This document shows, one piece after another, positions 62,936-64,000 of a stretch of 64,000 nucleotides of DNA. Numbering within the stretch: position 1 is the first letter of the stretch; every line of letters begins with the position of its first letter. Source of the DNA: Populus alba (Eukaryota; Streptophyta; Magnoliopsida; Malpighiales; Salicaceae); assembly GCF_005239225.2 (NCBI RefSeq), contig NC_133295.1, positions 9,610,001 to 9,674,000 of the forward strand, read 5' to 3'. The translations under genes were made by a program, and so were the position numbers. Below the pieces are notes generated by a model that saw only the letters and a list, made by a program, of their open reading frames with translations, searched no databases and was not told where the DNA came from.

Positions 62936-64000
62936 TAAAAAACATATTTTTTATTTGAATAATTTTTATTTTTATCTAAAGAATAAAAACAATGAAAAAA
63001 AAATTCACCTAACTAAATGATGATGATCATGATACTTTTTCCTTATTATTCTCTCCTCGCACCATCTATTCATCGCAGCATGTCAGCCTTCGCAAAGTCT
63101 CTAATTTCATTCAATCCTAGCTATCCATCCAAGAATAAGACTTTCTTCATGTTTTTTAACTACAAACACACCAAAGAACAAGATGTCTAAATCTCAAGAC
63201 CCACATGACCAGATTCTTCAACAAATGACAAAAGCCAGTTATAAAACCCAGGCAGGAGGAGTAATTCACTTTATCTTGTGCACAATCTTAGAAGACTAAA
63301 ACAGAAACCATGGGGAATTCTACTTCTTTAAAAAGAAATCCAAAACCTCTAATTTCTTACATATTCTCTTATCAAACTAAAAAAAAAACCATGGGGCTTT
63401 GGCAAACGCGTACTGTTAAACTATAAATCTTTTGGTTTAAGAAGCCATGGAGTCTGTTGATTAGTTCAAACCAAACAAGTATCACAAAAAGTAAAAATTG
63501 AAAGCGAGAGAAGTAAAAAGAAAAGGAGACATGATTATTACATGTTTAGGGAAAGGAAAGAGAGAGGGTGATTGTTGAAGAGAGAGGAATTTAATATAAA
63601 CATTCCTTTATAATTGTTCTAAAAACATGTTTATTATGTATTTTTATCTTTGTCTTTCTAATCAAATATATTTTTATCTTTTTTATATTTCTTTCTTTTA
63701 TTTTTGAACTTTAACCGCATGCATCCTTAAAATTCATTTTTTTTTTATCTCTAATTTTAGTAAAGAAATCATCTACAAAAACACACAAATTAAGATAGTA
63801 AAAAAGACAACAAGTCTTTTACATATACATTATTTTCTTTTCCTACAACATAATGTATCAATTCAAAAGTTTTCTCTTATGATTATATATTTCAAATTTT
63901 CATATATACTAATAGTTATAATGTAGAATAAACTATCATTGTAACAAACTTTGACAATTAGATCATGCAACAACATCTCAAATTTAAAGAAAACATGAAC
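62936..64000. other. Intergenic, nothing recognised
   Basis: AT-rich, with scattered purine-rich stretches (63500-63590). No gene or RNA gene was seen up to the window edge. Confidence 0.45.

Overview
This is a plant nuclear window from a dicot. Genes have many short GT-AG introns, intergenic DNA is very AT-rich, and several transposon families are present. The protein sequences and the dispersed repeat types (AT-rich short elements, 'accgaaccg' hAT elements, diverged tandem families) fit a woody rosid such as Populus/Salicaceae; that placement is inference. No bacterial, organellar or viral gene block was seen.

Layout. (1) 1-2120, minus: the first three coding exons of a TORTIFOLIA1/SPIRAL2-like microtubule-associated HEAT-repeat protein, which runs off the left edge. 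(2) 2121-9200: repeat-rich intergenic DNA. (3) 9905-20700, minus: an 18-coding-exon gene for the plant IPI1/TEX10 homologue (pre-60S ribosome assembly), rebuilt here to 821 aa, with a 1.4 kb 5'UTR intron. (4) 20.8-27.1 kb: intergenic, with a 642 bp tandem duplication and a hAT-like element whose 5' half is duplicated. (5) 27404-28722, plus: a 3-exon gene for a 353 aa protein with a C4C4 (CNOT4-type) RING. (6) 28.7-37.9 kb: a long non-coding tract, tandem duplications and an LTR-retrotransposon remnant. (7) 38795-41218, minus: a complete 3-exon EDS1 gene (609 aa), the lipase-like hub of TIR-NLR immunity, with a TRIM-like mini-retroelement downstream. (8) 43118-44065: a 948 bp hAT-type element with perfect 8 bp target-site duplication that carries a receptor-like kinase fragment. 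(9) 45.0-47.0 kb: three adjacent minisatellites with different periods (about 50, 63 and 36 bp), the last built of hairpin units. (10) 51424-55830, plus: complete coatomer subunit alpha (COPA, 1220 aa, 3 coding exons, non-coding first exon with a tiny uORF). (11) 56.9-64.0 kb: intergenic, with a decayed CACTA transposase (TNP2) pseudogene, a fresh 84 bp tandem duplication and a diverged tandem-repeat field.

The genes are unrelated single-copy housekeeping or defence loci and do not form a pathway: ribosome assembly, COPI vesicle coat, microtubule organisation, immunity and a probable E3 ligase. The most unusual material is in the transposons and repeats, chiefly the gene-fragment-carrying hAT element near EDS1 and the three-stage minisatellite. 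All exon coordinates come from reading splice consensus and reading-frame continuity by eye.
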